DNA of 55,501 nucleotides from assembly GCA_021772435.1 (NCBI GenBank), contig JAJFLZ010000025.1, positions 1-55,501 of the forward strand, in the 5' to 3' direction. This DNA comes from Chlamydiota bacterium (GTDB lineage Bacteria; Chlamydiota; Chlamydiia; Chlamydiales; JACKPQ01). A program made the position numbers and the translations under genes. The notes beneath the pieces are model-generated. The model was not told where the DNA came from, did not search any database, and saw only the letters and a list, made by a program, of their open reading frames with translations. The number at the start of each line of letters is the position of its first letter. Within the stretch, counting starts at the first letter, position 1. This document shows positions 8,454-17,976 of this stretch, piece after piece.

Positions 8454-9454
8454 GTCAAAAAAAAGTTGCATACCTAGGTGCTGGAGCCTGGGGCTATACG
8501 CTAGCTAACTTGCTTGCATCAAATGGATTTGAAGTTGTCCAGTGGGACATCAACAAAGAGCTTACTGATACGCTGCAAACAACGCGCGTTCATCCTAAAA
8601 TGAGCGATTTTAAAGCGCATGACAACATGACTTTTACCTCAGATTTCCACGAAGCGATTGAAGGTGCAGACCTCATCGTCGAATCAGTCACATCGCAAGG
8701 AATGCGAGGTGTCTCTGAAATGCTAAAAAGCGAAAATGTCTCTGTGCCGATCGTTTTAACATCGAAGGGGATTGAACAAAACACAGGCCTTCTCTTATCA
8801 GAGGTTGCTCTAGAAGTTTTAGGCGATGACTTTAAAGCGCAAGTTGCCTCTTTAAGCGGGCCGAGTATTGCTGTCGAAGTGATGCGTAAAATGCCAACAT
8901 CGGTTGTTTGCTCTTCTTACAATCCAGAAGTGATCTTTACTGTCATCGATGCGTTTACAACTGACAACTTCCGCGTTTACCCCAACACCGATATGCCGGG
9001 CGTCTCTTTTGGAGGAGCTGTCAAAAACATCATTGCCATTGCATGCGGAATTGCAGATGGACTCGGTTTTGGAGACAATACCAAGGCGGCGCTCATGACA
9101 CGTGGCCTGCACGAAATTAGAAAGCTTGCGACTGTTAAAGGCTGCCAGCCAGAAACGATCAACGGCCTCTCTGGCATGGGCGATCTCTGTGTCACATGTC
9201 TATCGACTCACAGCCGCAACTACAAATTTGGCAACTACATTGCAGAGGGCCTATCTCCTGATGAGGCCAAGGACAAAGTTGGTATGGTTGTTGAAGGTGC
9301 CTACACCTGCGTTTCAGCATTGCAGCTAGGACAAAAACATGGTATTCCGGTGCCGATCACAGAAGCTGTCTACCGCGTACTCAATGAAGGCTTAGATCCA
9401 AAAGAAGCTGTTAAGCAGCTGCTGACCCGTACTGTTAAGCAAGAACACCTGTAG
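8450..9454 (+). CDS. gpsA: Glycerol-3-phosphate dehydrogenase [NAD(P)+]
   Basis: 334 aa from ATG 8450, which overlaps the preceding TGA by 4 bp. Reduces dihydroxyacetone phosphate to sn-glycerol-3-phosphate for phospholipid synthesis. Motifs: Rossmann YLGAGAWGYTLANLLASNGF, LTSKGIEQNTG, LSGPSIAVEV, VSFGGAVKNIIAIACGIADG with the catalytic Lys, and GLSGMGDLCVTCLS. Last gene of the envelope operon. No clear terminator follows. Confidence 0.96.
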   Translation: MSQKKVAYLGAGAWGYTLANLLASNGFEVVQWDINKELTDTLQTTRVHPKMSDFKAHDNMTFTSDFHEAIEGADLIVESVTSQGMRGVSEMLKSENVSVPIVLTSKGIEQNTGLLLSEVALEVLGDDFKAQVASLSGPSIAVEVMRKMPTSVVCSSYNPEVIFTVIDAFTTDNFRVYPNTDMPGVSFGGAVKNIIAIACGIADGLGFGDNTKAALMTRGLHEIRKLATVKGCQPETINGLSGMGDLCVTCLSTHSRNYKFGNYIAEGLSPDEAKDKVGMVVEGAYTCVSALQLGQKHGIPVPITEAVYRVLNEGLDPKEAVKQLLTRTVKQEHL

Positions 9455-9487
9455 TTACATGCTCGATGAGAGCTGATGAGCTCTAGC

Positions 9488-9700
9488 TCAGTTTAAGGCC
9501 ATCTTTTGAATTAAATCACACTTGTCTGGATTCTCTAATTTATTGATGACATCTTTAATGGTTAATTCTACACCTAGGTTGTGAAGTTGCTTATTCGCAA
9601 GTGATTTAGCAATCTGAGACGAAACCTCTTTGGTATATGCTTGACTAGAAGAAAAAACACGTGCATCTTCTGACTGTATGGAAGGACAAAAAGTTATCAC
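9488..9700 (-). CDS. Doubtful small ORF between gpsA and the NAD(P)HX repair gene
   Basis: Up to 70 aa from a GTG at 9700, or fewer if an internal start is used. The C-terminal half (KQLHNLGVELTIKDVINKL) is plausible helical protein and fills a 223-bp gap that otherwise holds nothing I can identify. The 5' end overlaps the divergent nnr gene by 23 bp and no convincing ribosome-binding site is seen. It could be a real small gene, a fragment of a decayed gene, or chance. Confidence 0.25.
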   Translation of the reverse strand: MITFCPSIQSEDARVFSSSQAYTKEVSSQIAKSLANKQLHNLGVELTIKDVINKLENPDKCDLIQKMALN

Positions 9701-11129
9701 AGCAAGCGAGATGGCCAGAATCGAAAAAGCATCGATTGATGCGGGAGCGTCCGATGCTGCCTACATGAATGAGGCGGGTAAAGCTATTGCTGAGATTACG
9801 CATGAATTTATCTCGCAGCATCATCTGGAGCGTAAGGTGACTCTGCTTGTTGGCAAAGGCAATAATGGAGGCGATGCGTTTGTCGCAGGATGTTATCTGC
9901 TCGAGCACCATTACCAAGTATTGGCTATTGCTCTATTTAAGCAACAAGAAGTCAGTCCGCTATCTAACAAACACTGGAAGATGTTTGAAAAACTCGGTGG
10001 CAAATTTGTATCAGAGCTGCCAAGTGATGGAGTTTTGCTTGATGGTCTGCTTGGGACTGGCGCTGCAGGACCTGCCAAAGAACCAATCGCTTCTCTGATT
10101 GAAAAAGCAAACGCGTCGAATTTACCCCTACTTGCAATTGATATTCCTTCAGGACTTGGTGGGAATGACGGACATGCCGAAGGCGTCGTTATTCAGGCAA
10201 CTTATACCTTGTACTTGGGAGTGCCAAAAGCTGGTTTTTTTCTGGGATTGGGTATGGATTTCACTGGGGGATTAATCGGCTGTGATTTTGGCCTAGATCC
10301 ATCTTGGATTGAAAAAGCAAAAGGCGTGGCTTTTTTACTAGACGATGCAAAGATGCCGACGCTTCTTCCACATGTAGCGCCAACGCGTCACAAATATGAA
10401 GCTGGTTACATTTTGGCCTTAGCTGGCAGCCCAGGAATGATGGGGGCAGCTCATATGGCGTGCATGGCCGCTTATCGCACAGGAGCCGGAATCATCCGTC
10501 TCTTTCAGGAGGAAGAGAGTGGCCCAGAAGAAATCGTTCATTCCGCATGGGATCCGCATCATTTTGATGAAGAGCAAAACAGAGCCAAGGCTCTTTTGCT
10601 TGGACCAGGAATAGGTCGCAGCAATGAAGCAAAAGAAAAAATGACCTATATTTTAGACCACATGAAAATACCTGCCATTATTGATGCAGATGGATTATTT
10701 TTTCTAGCACAGCTAAAAAATCATGTTTTTAAGACACCTGTCATTTTAACACCTCATCGTAAAGAGATGGAAAGGCTTCTAGATGAAGAGCTAAATGATC
10801 CTATCTCGCAATGTCAAAAATATGCTGAGGAAAAAAGTGCCACAATCGTTTTAAAAGGCGCCCCCACATTCATTTTTCATCCGGGTAAACCAGCTTTGAT
10901 CATGCTTCGGGGAGGCCCAGGTCTTGCAAAGGCTGGGACAGGCGATGTGCTAACAGGCATTATTGCTGCCTATTTAGCGCAAGGCTTAGAAACTAGAGAA
11001 GCAGCAGCGCTTGGTTCTTGGTTGCATGGACTGGTGGGTGAACGTATTTGTCTAGACAAAACTGAGTATGGTTTAATCGCCACGGATCTGATCGAGATGA
11101 TTCCCGAAGTTCTCAGAGAGATTGTCTAG
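9678..11129 (+). CDS. nnr: Bifunctional NAD(P)H-hydrate epimerase / ADP-dependent dehydratase
   Basis: 483 aa, the usual fused form. Repairs hydrated NAD(P)H: the N-terminal YjeF_N domain (about 1-205) epimerises and the C-terminal ribokinase-like domain (about 225-480) dehydrates. Visible: VGKGNNGGDAFVAG and IDIPSGLGG in the N-domain; LALAGSPGMMGAAHMA, ALLLGPGIGR, VILTPHRKEM and GLAKAGTGDVLTGIIAAYLA in the C-domain, the last holding the catalytic Asp in GTGD. The last 57 bp overlap the convergent Nudix gene. Confidence 0.95.
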   Translation: MEGQKVITASEMARIEKASIDAGASDAAYMNEAGKAIAEITHEFISQHHLERKVTLLVGKGNNGGDAFVAGCYLLEHHYQVLAIALFKQQEVSPLSNKHWKMFEKLGGKFVSELPSDGVLLDGLLGTGAAGPAKEPIASLIEKANASNLPLLAIDIPSGLGGNDGHAEGVVIQATYTLYLGVPKAGFFLGLGMDFTGGLIGCDFGLDPSWIEKAKGVAFLLDDAKMPTLLPHVAPTRHKYEAGYILALAGSPGMMGAAHMACMAAYRTGAGIIRLFQEEESGPEEIVHSAWDPHHFDEEQNRAKALLLGPGIGRSNEAKEKMTYILDHMKIPAIIDADGLFFLAQLKNHVFKTPVILTPHRKEMERLLDEELNDPISQCQKYAEEKSATIVLKGAPTFIFHPGKPALIMLRGGPGLAKAGTGDVLTGIIAAYLAQGLETREAAALGSWLHGLVGERICLDKTEYGLIATDLIEMIPEVLREIV

Positions 11130-11579
11130 GTACTGCCAGTAAAACTCAAAAACTTCGCGCCCGCCCGACATGATTGGTATTGTATCGATGTCATTTTTGC
11201 TGAACCAACCGAAATCTGTATGCTCATCATTTAAAACCACTTCTGGAAATGCTGGCATTGTAGCTCGGAACATATGGAAGATATATTCGAATTTAGGCCG
11301 GCGAAAATAAAGCATGCCTACGGTATTCATCTGATCTGGAAGTGCGATTTGCGTCTCTTCCAAAAATTCGCGCCTTACAGTTTGCTCGGGACTTTCGCCC
11401 TCTTCTAATTTACCGCCGGGCAAACCCCATGTGCCTTTTCCTGTCGTTGCACGTTCTAAAATCAATACTTTGCCTTGAATTTCGAGAAACGCACAGCAAA
11501 CATCTATCGTTGATACGAAATCTTTGGGAGGATGCTCAAAAATTTCAACTTCGGGAATTAATGCTTTAGAATTTAGCAT
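11073..11579 (-). CDS. Nudix hydrolase
   Basis: 168 aa from ATG 11579; the open frame continues upstream but lies inside the epimerase gene. The Nudix box GLPGGKLEEGESPEQTVRRE, followed directly by FLEETQI, is complete (GX5EX7REUXEEXGU pattern). GKGTWGLPGGK and the upstream VCCAFLEIQGKVLILER resemble MutT/8-oxo-dGTPase-type enzymes, but the substrate cannot be fixed from sequence. The gene starts one base after the stop of the upstream epimerase gene, so the two are co-transcribed. The C-terminal 19 codons overlap nnr in antisense. Confidence 0.85.
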   Translation of the reverse strand: MLNSKALIPEVEIFEHPPKDFVSTIDVCCAFLEIQGKVLILERATTGKGTWGLPGGKLEEGESPEQTVRREFLEETQIALPDQMNTVGMLYFRRPKFEYIFHMFRATMPAFPEVVLNDEHTDFGWFSKNDIDTIPIMSGGREVFEFYWQYLDNLSENFGNHLDQIRGD

Positions 11580-11580
11580 G

Positions 11581-12540
11581 TTAACACAGATGTAAAGCAG
11601 TTTTACATGACAAAAACCACTTGGCAAATTGGTTAATACCGTCTTCAAGTGACGTGGAAGGGGAAAAACCAAGGAGTTTTTGACTCTTGGTAATATCTGC
11701 CCAGGTGGCTGTGACTTCACCTTTTTGCATAGGCAGGTAATCGATGATCGCTTTTGCGCCAAGAGCATTTTCAAGATAGCTAATCATGTCCATCAGCTTT
11801 TCAGGACGATTGTTGCCGAGGTTAAACGTTTCAAATGGTGCGTCATAATCCATGGCAGCTAAGATTCCATCAACGATGTCATCAATAAAGGTAAAATCTC
11901 TCTCCATTTTGCCGTTATTAAAAACGGGGATAGGCTTGCCATCTAGGATTGCTTTTGCAAAAGAGTAATACGCCATATCAGGTCTGCCCCATGGGCCGTA
12001 GACGGTGAAAAAACGCAGGGCAGTCATGGGGATTTTGTATAAATGGTGGTACGAGTAAGCCAGGAGCTCACCGGCTTTTTTGCTTGCACCGTAGAGATTA
12101 GCAGGTTGATCGGTTGGGTCGCTTTCGCTAAAGGGGCGCTTTTCGTTTAGACCGTAGACAGATGAGGAAGAAGCGAATAAAAGTTTTGTCTTTGGATAAG
12201 CTTTACAAAGCTCTAGAATTTGCACAAAGCCGTTTAAGTTGCTATCGACGTAGGGTTGTGGATGAGTAAGAGAATAGCGGACACCTGGCTGTGCGGCCAA
12301 ATGAACCAAATGGGTAATAGAATTTTTTGCAAAGTACTCTTCTAGCGTTTTCCGATCTTGAATGTCACAATCGATGACTTCAATATCGCCTAAATTGTTG
12401 ACTCGTTCACGTTTGAGATTTGGATCGTAATAAGCATTAAAATGGTCACATCCGACAACGTGATCACCCCTAGCAGCAAGATGCTTAGCTAGATGGTAGC
12501 CGATAAAGCCTGCAATTCCTGTGATAAAAACTTTTTTCAT
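11581..12540 (-). CDS. NAD-dependent sugar epimerase, probably UDP-glucuronate 4-epimerase
   Basis: 319 aa from ATG 12540 (MKKVFITGIAGFIGYHLAK); upstream frame extension crosses the divergent promoter. Extended SDR fold: GIAGFIG, the signature DHFNAYYDPNLKRERV, AAQPGVRYSLTHPQPYVDSN, and the YGASKKAGE active-site YxxxK. The NAYYDPxLK and QPGVRYS signatures are typical of UDP-glucuronate 4-epimerases (WbnF/CapI type), which make UDP-galacturonate. Divergent from the UDP-xylose synthase gene with a 91-bp shared promoter region; both enzymes use UDP-glucuronate. Confidence 0.85.
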   Translation of the reverse strand: MKKVFITGIAGFIGYHLAKHLAARGDHVVGCDHFNAYYDPNLKRERVNNLGDIEVIDCDIQDRKTLEEYFAKNSITHLVHLAAQPGVRYSLTHPQPYVDSNLNGFVQILELCKAYPKTKLLFASSSSVYGLNEKRPFSESDPTDQPANLYGASKKAGELLAYSYHHLYKIPMTALRFFTVYGPWGRPDMAYYSFAKAILDGKPIPVFNNGKMERDFTFIDDIVDGILAAMDYDAPFETFNLGNNRPEKLMDMISYLENALGAKAIIDYLPMQKGEVTATWADITKSQKLLGFSPSTSLEDGINQFAKWFLSCKTALHLC

Positions 12541-12631
12541 AGCAAAGATGATCATAACACATTCATCAAAAACCTTGCAGCCATTGGATTTTTCAGTATA
12601 GTGGAGTTTTCTATTTCTACTGGGGAATTGC

Positions 12632-13579
12632 ATGCGTATTTTAGTTGCTGGAGGAGCTGGTTTTCTAGGCTCACATTTGTGCGAAAAGTTGCTTAAAAAA
12701 GGTTTTGAAGTTATCGCTTTTGATAATTTATTGACTGGCACTGTCGAAAATCTAGCTCATTTTGAAGAGCATCCTAAGTTTAAATTTATTCAGGGAGATA
12801 TTTGCGACTCAGTATCTTTTGGTGTAGATGCCATCTATAATTTGGCATGTCCTGCATCGCCCGTTCAGTACCAAAGCGATCCCATACAGACCATTAAAGT
12901 AAATACGTATGGCATGATGCATTTGCTAGATCTTGCCAAAGAGAGAGGGATTCCACTGCTCCAGGCTTCGACAAGCGAGGTGTATGGGGATCCACAAGTC
13001 CATCCTCAGCCCGAATCGTATTGGGGACATGTAAACCCAGGTGGACCGCGGGCTTGTTATGATGAAGGCAAAAGAATAGCAGAAACGTTGTGCATGGAAT
13101 ATCACCGTACTCATGGCATTCCTATAAAAATTGCGCGTATTTTTAACACATATGGCCCTAGAATGCATCCTGATGATGGACGCGTCGTTTCAAATTTTGT
13201 GTGTCAGGCACTAAAAGGGGAACCGATTACAATTTTTGGCGATGGCTTGCAAACGAGATCTTTTTGTTTTGTGGATGATTTAATCAATGGGCTGATAAGG
13301 CTTATGGATTATGATAAAACTGTGCCTGTCAATTTAGGTAACCCATGTGAATTTACGATGCTACAACTAGCTGAACTTGTGTTAGAATTGACGAGCTCAG
13401 GCTCAGAGATTTGCTTTAATCCTCTGCCTGTCGACGATCCTAAACAGCGCCGTCCAGATATTAGTTTAGCTAAAAGTGTGCTAGATTGGCAGCCGATGGT
13501 GGATCTCAAAGAGGGTTTGTCTCAGACAATTGCATATTTTGAGACGCGTATTTTACACAAAGCTCGCGCCATTTCTTGA
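12632..13579 (+). CDS. uxs: UDP-glucuronate decarboxylase (UDP-xylose synthase)
   Basis: 315 aa. Oxidises, decarboxylates and re-reduces UDP-glucuronate to UDP-xylose. Motifs: [57 protein letters not shown], and [16 protein letters not shown] with the catalytic Tyr-x3-Lys; the [10 protein letters not shown] block is diagnostic for UXS. The next block, [17 protein letters not shown], is also as in UXS. The family is common in plants, animals and some bacteria. The last 74 bp overlap the convergent PBP2 gene, so both C-termini share DNA. Confidence 0.92.
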   Translation: MRILVAGGAGFLGSHLCEKLLKKGFEVIAFDNLLTGTVENLAHFEEHPKFKFIQGDICDSVSFGVDAIYNLACPASPVQYQSDPIQTIKVNTYGMMHLLDLAKERGIPLLQASTSEVYGDPQVHPQPESYWGHVNPGGPRACYDEGKRIAETLCMEYHRTHGIPIKIARIFNTYGPRMHPDDGRVVSNFVCQALKGEPITIFGDGLQTRSFCFVDDLINGLIRLMDYDKTVPVNLGNPCEFTMLQLAELVLELTSSGSEICFNPLPVDDPKQRRPDISLAKSVLDWQPMVDLKEGLSQTIAYFETRILHKARAIS

Positions 13580-16500
13580 CAATCAGCGCAGCGAGTGGCG
13601 CAGCTTCTTTTCCGTAATCACCAAAACGCAGTGAAACCACAATGGCAAGCTCAGGCTCATCCCAATTGCTCTCTGATTTGAATGAGATACCTCCAAATGA
13701 AGCGTGTTTGCAAGTGATCGGAGAGCTCTCTCTATCGAGTGTCGGGTGGTAGCGAAATTCCGCAGTTGAGGTCTTTCCAACAAGAGTGTTTTTTACAGAT
13801 AGGTAATCGCGCTTCCATTGCGGGTTTTGATGCAGGGCTTTAATGCGTCCGGGTCTTGCTGATCCAAACGCTCCGTTGACAACGCGGTGCAATCCTTCAA
13901 GCAAGAATGCACGCATATCTGCTGGTAAAAATAGCTTTCGATAACACTTTATTTTGCTTTGCGAGGTCGCATCATTGGCAGAGCCTTGCAGAGCTTTGGT
14001 AAATAGGGGGAAATGGATACCCACAGTGTCTAGGTTTTTCTTGAAAGTGTAGTGGAGTGCGTTGAATGGGTTTTCCTCTGAGAGCACAGATCCCTCAGTC
14101 ATTTTTAACACGCGCGGCTGCAATACGTTTCCACCATTAGCTATGCTGCTGAGCATGACAGCTGTTTGCAAAGGCGTGCCGTCAAAAGCATGCTGGCCAA
14201 TGGCAAACGAGTATAAACCTGTACGGTTATCACGTAAATCGGATGGTAAAATCCCTGCATACTCATACGGCAAGTCGATGCCTGTCTTGGCACCATATCC
14301 CAGTTCTTTTGCCACCTCGACAAGATCTGAGGGCGAGGACAGCTTATCACCAGCAAGCATTGCAAAGTAGACGTTACTCGATCTTTCCATAGCGGTTAAT
14401 AGATCCACTTTGCCAATAGGGCCAAAACTTCTTGGAAGTCTGCCACCTTTGTAAAGCCGGGGAATTGGCGTACCGTCTAAAAAGCGTCCGAGAATAGATC
14501 CTTTAGAGGTTTCATCAAAAAGAGTTAAGGGATTGATCATGGAGGCTGATTTATGCCCTTTAGGCAGATGCTGGTAATGTGTTTTTAGCCCGGCGTAGGC
14601 AGTAGCAATTTTAAAAACGGATCCAGGTGGAGCGGATTGCCTGTATGCGTGAGATTTACTGTAGCCAAAGGAAGAGGGCGGATAAAAAGCAAGCGCTAGG
14701 TGTTTGAGAAGTTGTTTTCCATCTTCTGATTTGACCAGTCTGTATTTCCCCCATAGAGCTTCGTCCAGATCACTAAACGTGCGCATCGTTTTTAAATAAG
14801 ATAGAGCAAGGTCTGTAGGTAATGACTTAAGCCTGGTTTTTAGAAGTTCTACATCTACTGTTTGCTGCGCTAGGTCAAGCGTTGCGAAATAGGGCAAGAG
14901 CGATTGGTCTATGCCGCTTAAGTCTTGGGTGATGGCTGCATGTAATAAAATATAGCGGTGGTTTTTCCAAAACGAGCAGAATAGCTCTTGTTCACGCTCT
15001 TGCAAATAGTCGAGATACGGTTTGGACTTTCGTTTGTCTTTTTTTTCTTCGGCGCGCTTTGTTTTGAGATAGCTTGCAAAATGATCTTCTCGCCATGTCG
15101 AAAAATACAAGCGGTGAAAAGCTGATTGGGTCTGAGATTCAATGGCTTTTAAAATACGTGTAGATGCTTGATTGTAGGCCCTATACTGATCTAGGCTCTC
15201 TTGGCTGCAAGTATGTATGAGCTCTTCAGTAAATAGTGTTTTGTCACAAATAAGGCGCGTTAGATCCAAAATCAAAAGCTTGTCGTCGTTGTGGTGTGCT
15301 GGTAATAAATAGGTGTTCAATCGTTTTTTTAACGTTTCGACTTGGATATGTTCTTGAAGATGGCTCCGAATAAGATTGAGTTGCTTCTCGTCAGGGCAAT
15401 TGCGCGATGGCGTAGCAGACGCATAGAGCGCGTTGATTAAATCCGCTGTGCTCTCTTGTCTTGAAAAATGCAAGAGCAGTTGCGCTGTTTCTTGCAAATC
15501 AAACACATGTTTAAGTGTGTTGATTTTGCCAAGGAGTTTGCGTGTCTGTCCATTTTTTGACAGAATACGATTTAAAAACTCTGACCAAGTTAAATTAACT
15601 GTAACTTCTTTTTTGCCGAGGTCCTTTTTTAACACATTGAAACCGTCCCAAATGGAGGCGATATAACGTTGTGATTCGAGCCAGCGTGCGACATTTGAGT
15701 TTTTGGAAATAAAGTCGTTGGGATCGAGATTAGGATAAGTGGCTAAAGCTACAACTTCACCTGTTGTTGGCACCATGGCCACAATCGATCCACCTTTGAT
15801 CCAGGGCTCAGGAACTAAGTGATTTTCACTGCCAGCTAGCGCAAAATTTTTATCGCGCGATATCTCGCTAATGGCTAGAAGTTCTTCAGCATAGGCCTGC
15901 AACTCTTGTGAAAGAGATAAAGTGAGGGTATTGCCACTGATAGCTGGCTTTGCACCAGGCAGATGCCTTGTGATTTGGCCGCGCACATCAACTTCAACTG
16001 GATGCTTGCCGAGCACGCCGCGCAATAATTGATCATAAGTTTTTTCACATCCCGTTTTTCCTACAGAATCGTTAATCGTATAGGCTTGGCTTTTTAGATG
16101 GTTATAGCGCTCTTTCAATTCACCTGCGCTTGAATATCCTTTTGGCAAACAGACAGGTATGCCCTCACTTCGAGCTTGCAAAAAATCTTCTAGCTCCTCC
16201 AACTCTCTAGCTATCGATATGTACTGATTTTCAGCGATTGCCCCCAAATAACCGATAGCATCTGCGCCCACTTTGCCGTTTGGATAATACCGTTTCGTGG
16301 CAACTTGGGCGATGAGCCCTGGAAACAACCGCTCTTGCATTTTTAAATGCGCGTGGACCTCTTCTGAGATATCAGGTGCTATGACGTAAGGAGTATTGGG
16401 AAAAAGCGCTGCTCTACTATGGATGAGATCCTCAACATCTTGCGCGTTTAAATTCAGCTCTGTGGCTAAAAGATGAGATAAAGTTATGATATAGTCTTTG

Positions 16501-16817
16501 CGTGCAAAAACTTTTTGGCGTTTTCCTGTTTCATCCGTCACCCATTTTACCCTGGGGATATCGCGGATCTGAGCATAGCTGACAGCGGCGTTATATTGGA
16601 TTTGGTTGATAGCAAGCGCCGTGCCAAAACGATCGTAGATGGCGCCGCGTGTGGGCTTTTCAATTAAAACGCGTTGCCGTGGAGCTCTGGCGCGCTTAAT
16701 ATGGACTTCTCGCATACTCGTTTGCAGATACCAAATGCGCACAAAGATAAGCAAAAGAGCTAGCATCACAAAATACAACACGCGGTTAGCTTTGCGGGGA
16801 ATATCTTTACTATTCAT
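13506..16817 (-). CDS. pbp2: Penicillin-binding protein 2 (class B transpeptidase), unusually long
   Basis: 1103 aa from ATG 16817, which overlaps the upstream stop (ATGA). One N-terminal membrane anchor ([20 protein letters not shown]), a pedestal/dimerisation domain, then the transpeptidase. Active site: Ser733 in SVFK (SxxK), Ser813-Ser-Asn815 (SxN), and Lys1015-Thr-Ser in place of the usual KTG. About 365 residues separate the LDPNDF block (near 366) from Ser733; in E. coli PBP2 this gap is only some tens of residues, so there is a large Lys/Glu-rich helical insertion. Chlamydia PBP2 is also about 1080 aa. It should act in chlamydial septal peptidoglycan synthesis. Confidence 0.93.
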   Translation of the reverse strand: MNSKDIPRKANRVLYFVMLALLLIFVRIWYLQTSMREVHIKRARAPRQRVLIEKPTRGAIYDRFGTALAINQIQYNAAVSYAQIRDIPRVKWVTDETGKRQKVFARKDYIITLSHLLATELNLNAQDVEDLIHSRAALFPNTPYVIAPDISEEVHAHLKMQERLFPGLIAQVATKRYYPNGKVGADAIGYLGAIAENQYISIARELEELEDFLQARSEGIPVCLPKGYSSAGELKERYNHLKSQAYTINDSVGKTGCEKTYDQLLRGVLGKHPVEVDVRGQITRHLPGAKPAISGNTLTLSLSQELQAYAEELLAISEISRDKNFALAGSENHLVPEPWIKGGSIVAMVPTTGEVVALATYPNLDPNDFISKNSNVARWLESQRYIASIWDGFNVLKKDLGKKEVTVNLTWSEFLNRILSKNGQTRKLLGKINTLKHVFDLQETAQLLLHFSRQESTADLINALYASATPSRNCPDEKQLNLIRSHLQEHIQVETLKKRLNTYLLPAHHNDDKLLILDLTRLICDKTLFTEELIHTCSQESLDQYRAYNQASTRILKAIESQTQSAFHRLYFSTWREDHFASYLKTKRAEEKKDKRKSKPYLDYLQEREQELFCSFWKNHRYILLHAAITQDLSGIDQSLLPYFATLDLAQQTVDVELLKTRLKSLPTDLALSYLKTMRTFSDLDEALWGKYRLVKSEDGKQLLKHLALAFYPPSSFGYSKSHAYRQSAPPGSVFKIATAYAGLKTHYQHLPKGHKSASMINPLTLFDETSKGSILGRFLDGTPIPRLYKGGRLPRSFGPIGKVDLLTAMERSSNVYFAMLAGDKLSSPSDLVEVAKELGYGAKTGIDLPYEYAGILPSDLRDNRTGLYSFAIGQHAFDGTPLQTAVMLSSIANGGNVLQPRVLKMTEGSVLSEENPFNALHYTFKKNLDTVGIHFPLFTKALQGSANDATSQSKIKCYRKLFLPADMRAFLLEGLHRVVNGAFGSARPGRIKALHQNPQWKRDYLSVKNTLVGKTSTAEFRYHPTLDRESSPITCKHASFGGISFKSESNWDEPELAIVVSLRFGDYGKEAAPLAALIVKKWRELCVKYASQNMQLSETNPL

Positions 16818-17665
16818 CGAAATATCAAAAGCTCTCGATTCGCTCTCATGCATGCAGCTCTTTGTTTCATATATTCTTTTTGAACATCTGAGAGTTTTTG
16901 GTCAATGTCTTGAGGCAATTTAAAACAATCTGCAGCCAGATTACGCAAAAAATGCTCCCAATGAGTCAGCCTGGCTAAATCTGGCAAAACAGCCCTAATT
17001 TTTTGGATATGATGCAAAGTGGCCTGATTGCAGCACTCTTCCAACTGACGCAACTTTTCGTAATCTAGAGCTAGACAGTGCAAATGCGCAGCATCTAAAT
17101 CAGGCTTATTTTGGCGCATTGTCTGAAGATTAAACAGATGCATATAAAGACAAAACTTAAGGTCGAGGGCCGGAAAATTTGGGTCGCTAGCTAAAGCGTT
17201 TAAGCTCTCTACTAAACCTGTTGACAGATGATCTTTGGAGAGAAAAAGCAAAATGGGGTCTAGATAGGTGCCTCGTGATTGTTCATGCAGATCCTGAATC
17301 ATCAGAGCGCGCGCTCGCCTAATGTCTTGGAGTTTTTCGGGATAGTGAGAGTGAGTGTCGAGAGCTGACTGGCCAAAATGATAACGCAAGCTACTTCGAG
17401 CATTTAAAAGGTTTTGAAACTCTTTTTTTGACTTTGAGTTCAAATATTCCTTATGTAGAGAGTTAAAAAAATCGTCGTACTCTCCGTTTTCAAAATTTTT
17501 CCACACATTGCCGAAAGCTGCAGCTTTTTTTATGAATTTTGGTAGAACCGTTTCCAAAGAGGGCCGTTTGGCCATCATTTCAGCCCGCCGTCTCATACAT
17601 GCAGGGCAACCAGAAAAGAGCCCAAATGCGTATATTACCGAGCAAACAAACAATAATTTCTTCAT
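16814..17665 (-). CDS. Putative secreted or lipoprotein of unknown function
   Basis: 283 aa. The N-terminus MKKLLFVCSVIYAFGLFSGC is a signal peptide ending in a possible lipobox (LFSG|C; Phe at -3 is atypical). The mature part is helical and charged, with no motif I recognise; Cys pairs occur (CPACMRRR, LEECCNQ, RAACMRAN). It is translationally coupled to pbp2 by a 4-bp overlap, which suggests a role at the cell envelope with PBP2. In Chlamydiaceae the space between pbp2 and rpsB holds ompA; this protein is not a porin. Confidence 0.75.
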   Translation of the reverse strand: MKKLLFVCSVIYAFGLFSGCPACMRRRAEMMAKRPSLETVLPKFIKKAAAFGNVWKNFENGEYDDFFNSLHKEYLNSKSKKEFQNLLNARSSLRYHFGQSALDTHSHYPEKLQDIRRARALMIQDLHEQSRGTYLDPILLFLSKDHLSTGLVESLNALASDPNFPALDLKFCLYMHLFNLQTMRQNKPDLDAAHLHCLALDYEKLRQLEECCNQATLHHIQKIRAVLPDLARLTHWEHFLRNLAADCFKLPQDIDQKLSDVQKEYMKQRAACMRANRELLIFR

Positions 17666-17746
17666 TTACACCCCGCAGCTTTGAAAAACGCTATTTGAGT
17701 TCACATCGGTACACCTTACCTTGGGTAGATACATTTATTCTAGTGC

Positions 17747-17775
17747 TTGGAAAAAAAGTCTGGATAAAGTAGGAT
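17747..17775 (+). promoter_or_regulatory. Candidate sigma-66 promoter of tRNA-Gly
   Basis: TTGGAA at 17747-17752, a 17-bp spacer, and TAGGAT at 17770-17775. This would start transcription about 8 nt before the tRNA. Confidence 0.5.
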
Positions 17776-17789
17776 GAGAACCTTAACGT

Positions 17790-17860
17790 GCGCCTGTAGT
17801 TCAATGGTAGAACAATAGCCTTCCAAGCTATGAGTGTCAGTTCGATTCTGATCAGGCGCT
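17790..17860 (+). tRNA. tRNA-Gly (anticodon TCC)
   Basis: 71 nt cloverleaf: acceptor GCGCCTG/CAGGCGC, D-arm GTTC...GAAC, anticodon stem ATAGC/GCTAT with loop CTTCCAA (anticodon TCC), T-arm GTCAG-TTCGATT-CTGAT, discriminator T. The CCA end is not encoded. It lies just upstream of rpsB. Confidence 0.95.
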
Positions 17861-17870
17861 ATTTTGGCCT

Positions 17871-17899
17871 TTCTCTAAAAACACGTAGCCTGGTATACT
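17871..17899 (+). promoter_or_regulatory. Candidate promoter of the rpsB-tsf-pyrH-frr operon
   Basis: A good -10 (TATACT, 17894-17899) with a weak -35 (TTCTCT, 17871-17876) at 17-bp spacing. The roughly 70-nt leader contains a small stem (GGCT/AGCC near 17924-17937). Ribosomal protein S2 leaders are often autoregulated; that is not shown here. Confidence 0.4.
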
Positions 17900-17976
17900 T
17901 CAAGGTCACGTATAAGAGGAAGCTGGCTGCTAGTAGCCGCCACTATTGTAAAGAAAATTTTAGACCCGAGGTAGAA

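Noticed and set aside
14062..14370. A 102-codon + strand frame inside pbp2
   Set aside because: Antisense of the conserved transpeptidase domain, no support as a gene.
17830..17976. ATG-initiated extension of rpsB beginning at 17830
   Set aside because: The ATG lies inside tRNA-Gly and the added residues match no S2 protein; TTG 17977 has a ribosome-binding site and gives the conserved N-terminus.
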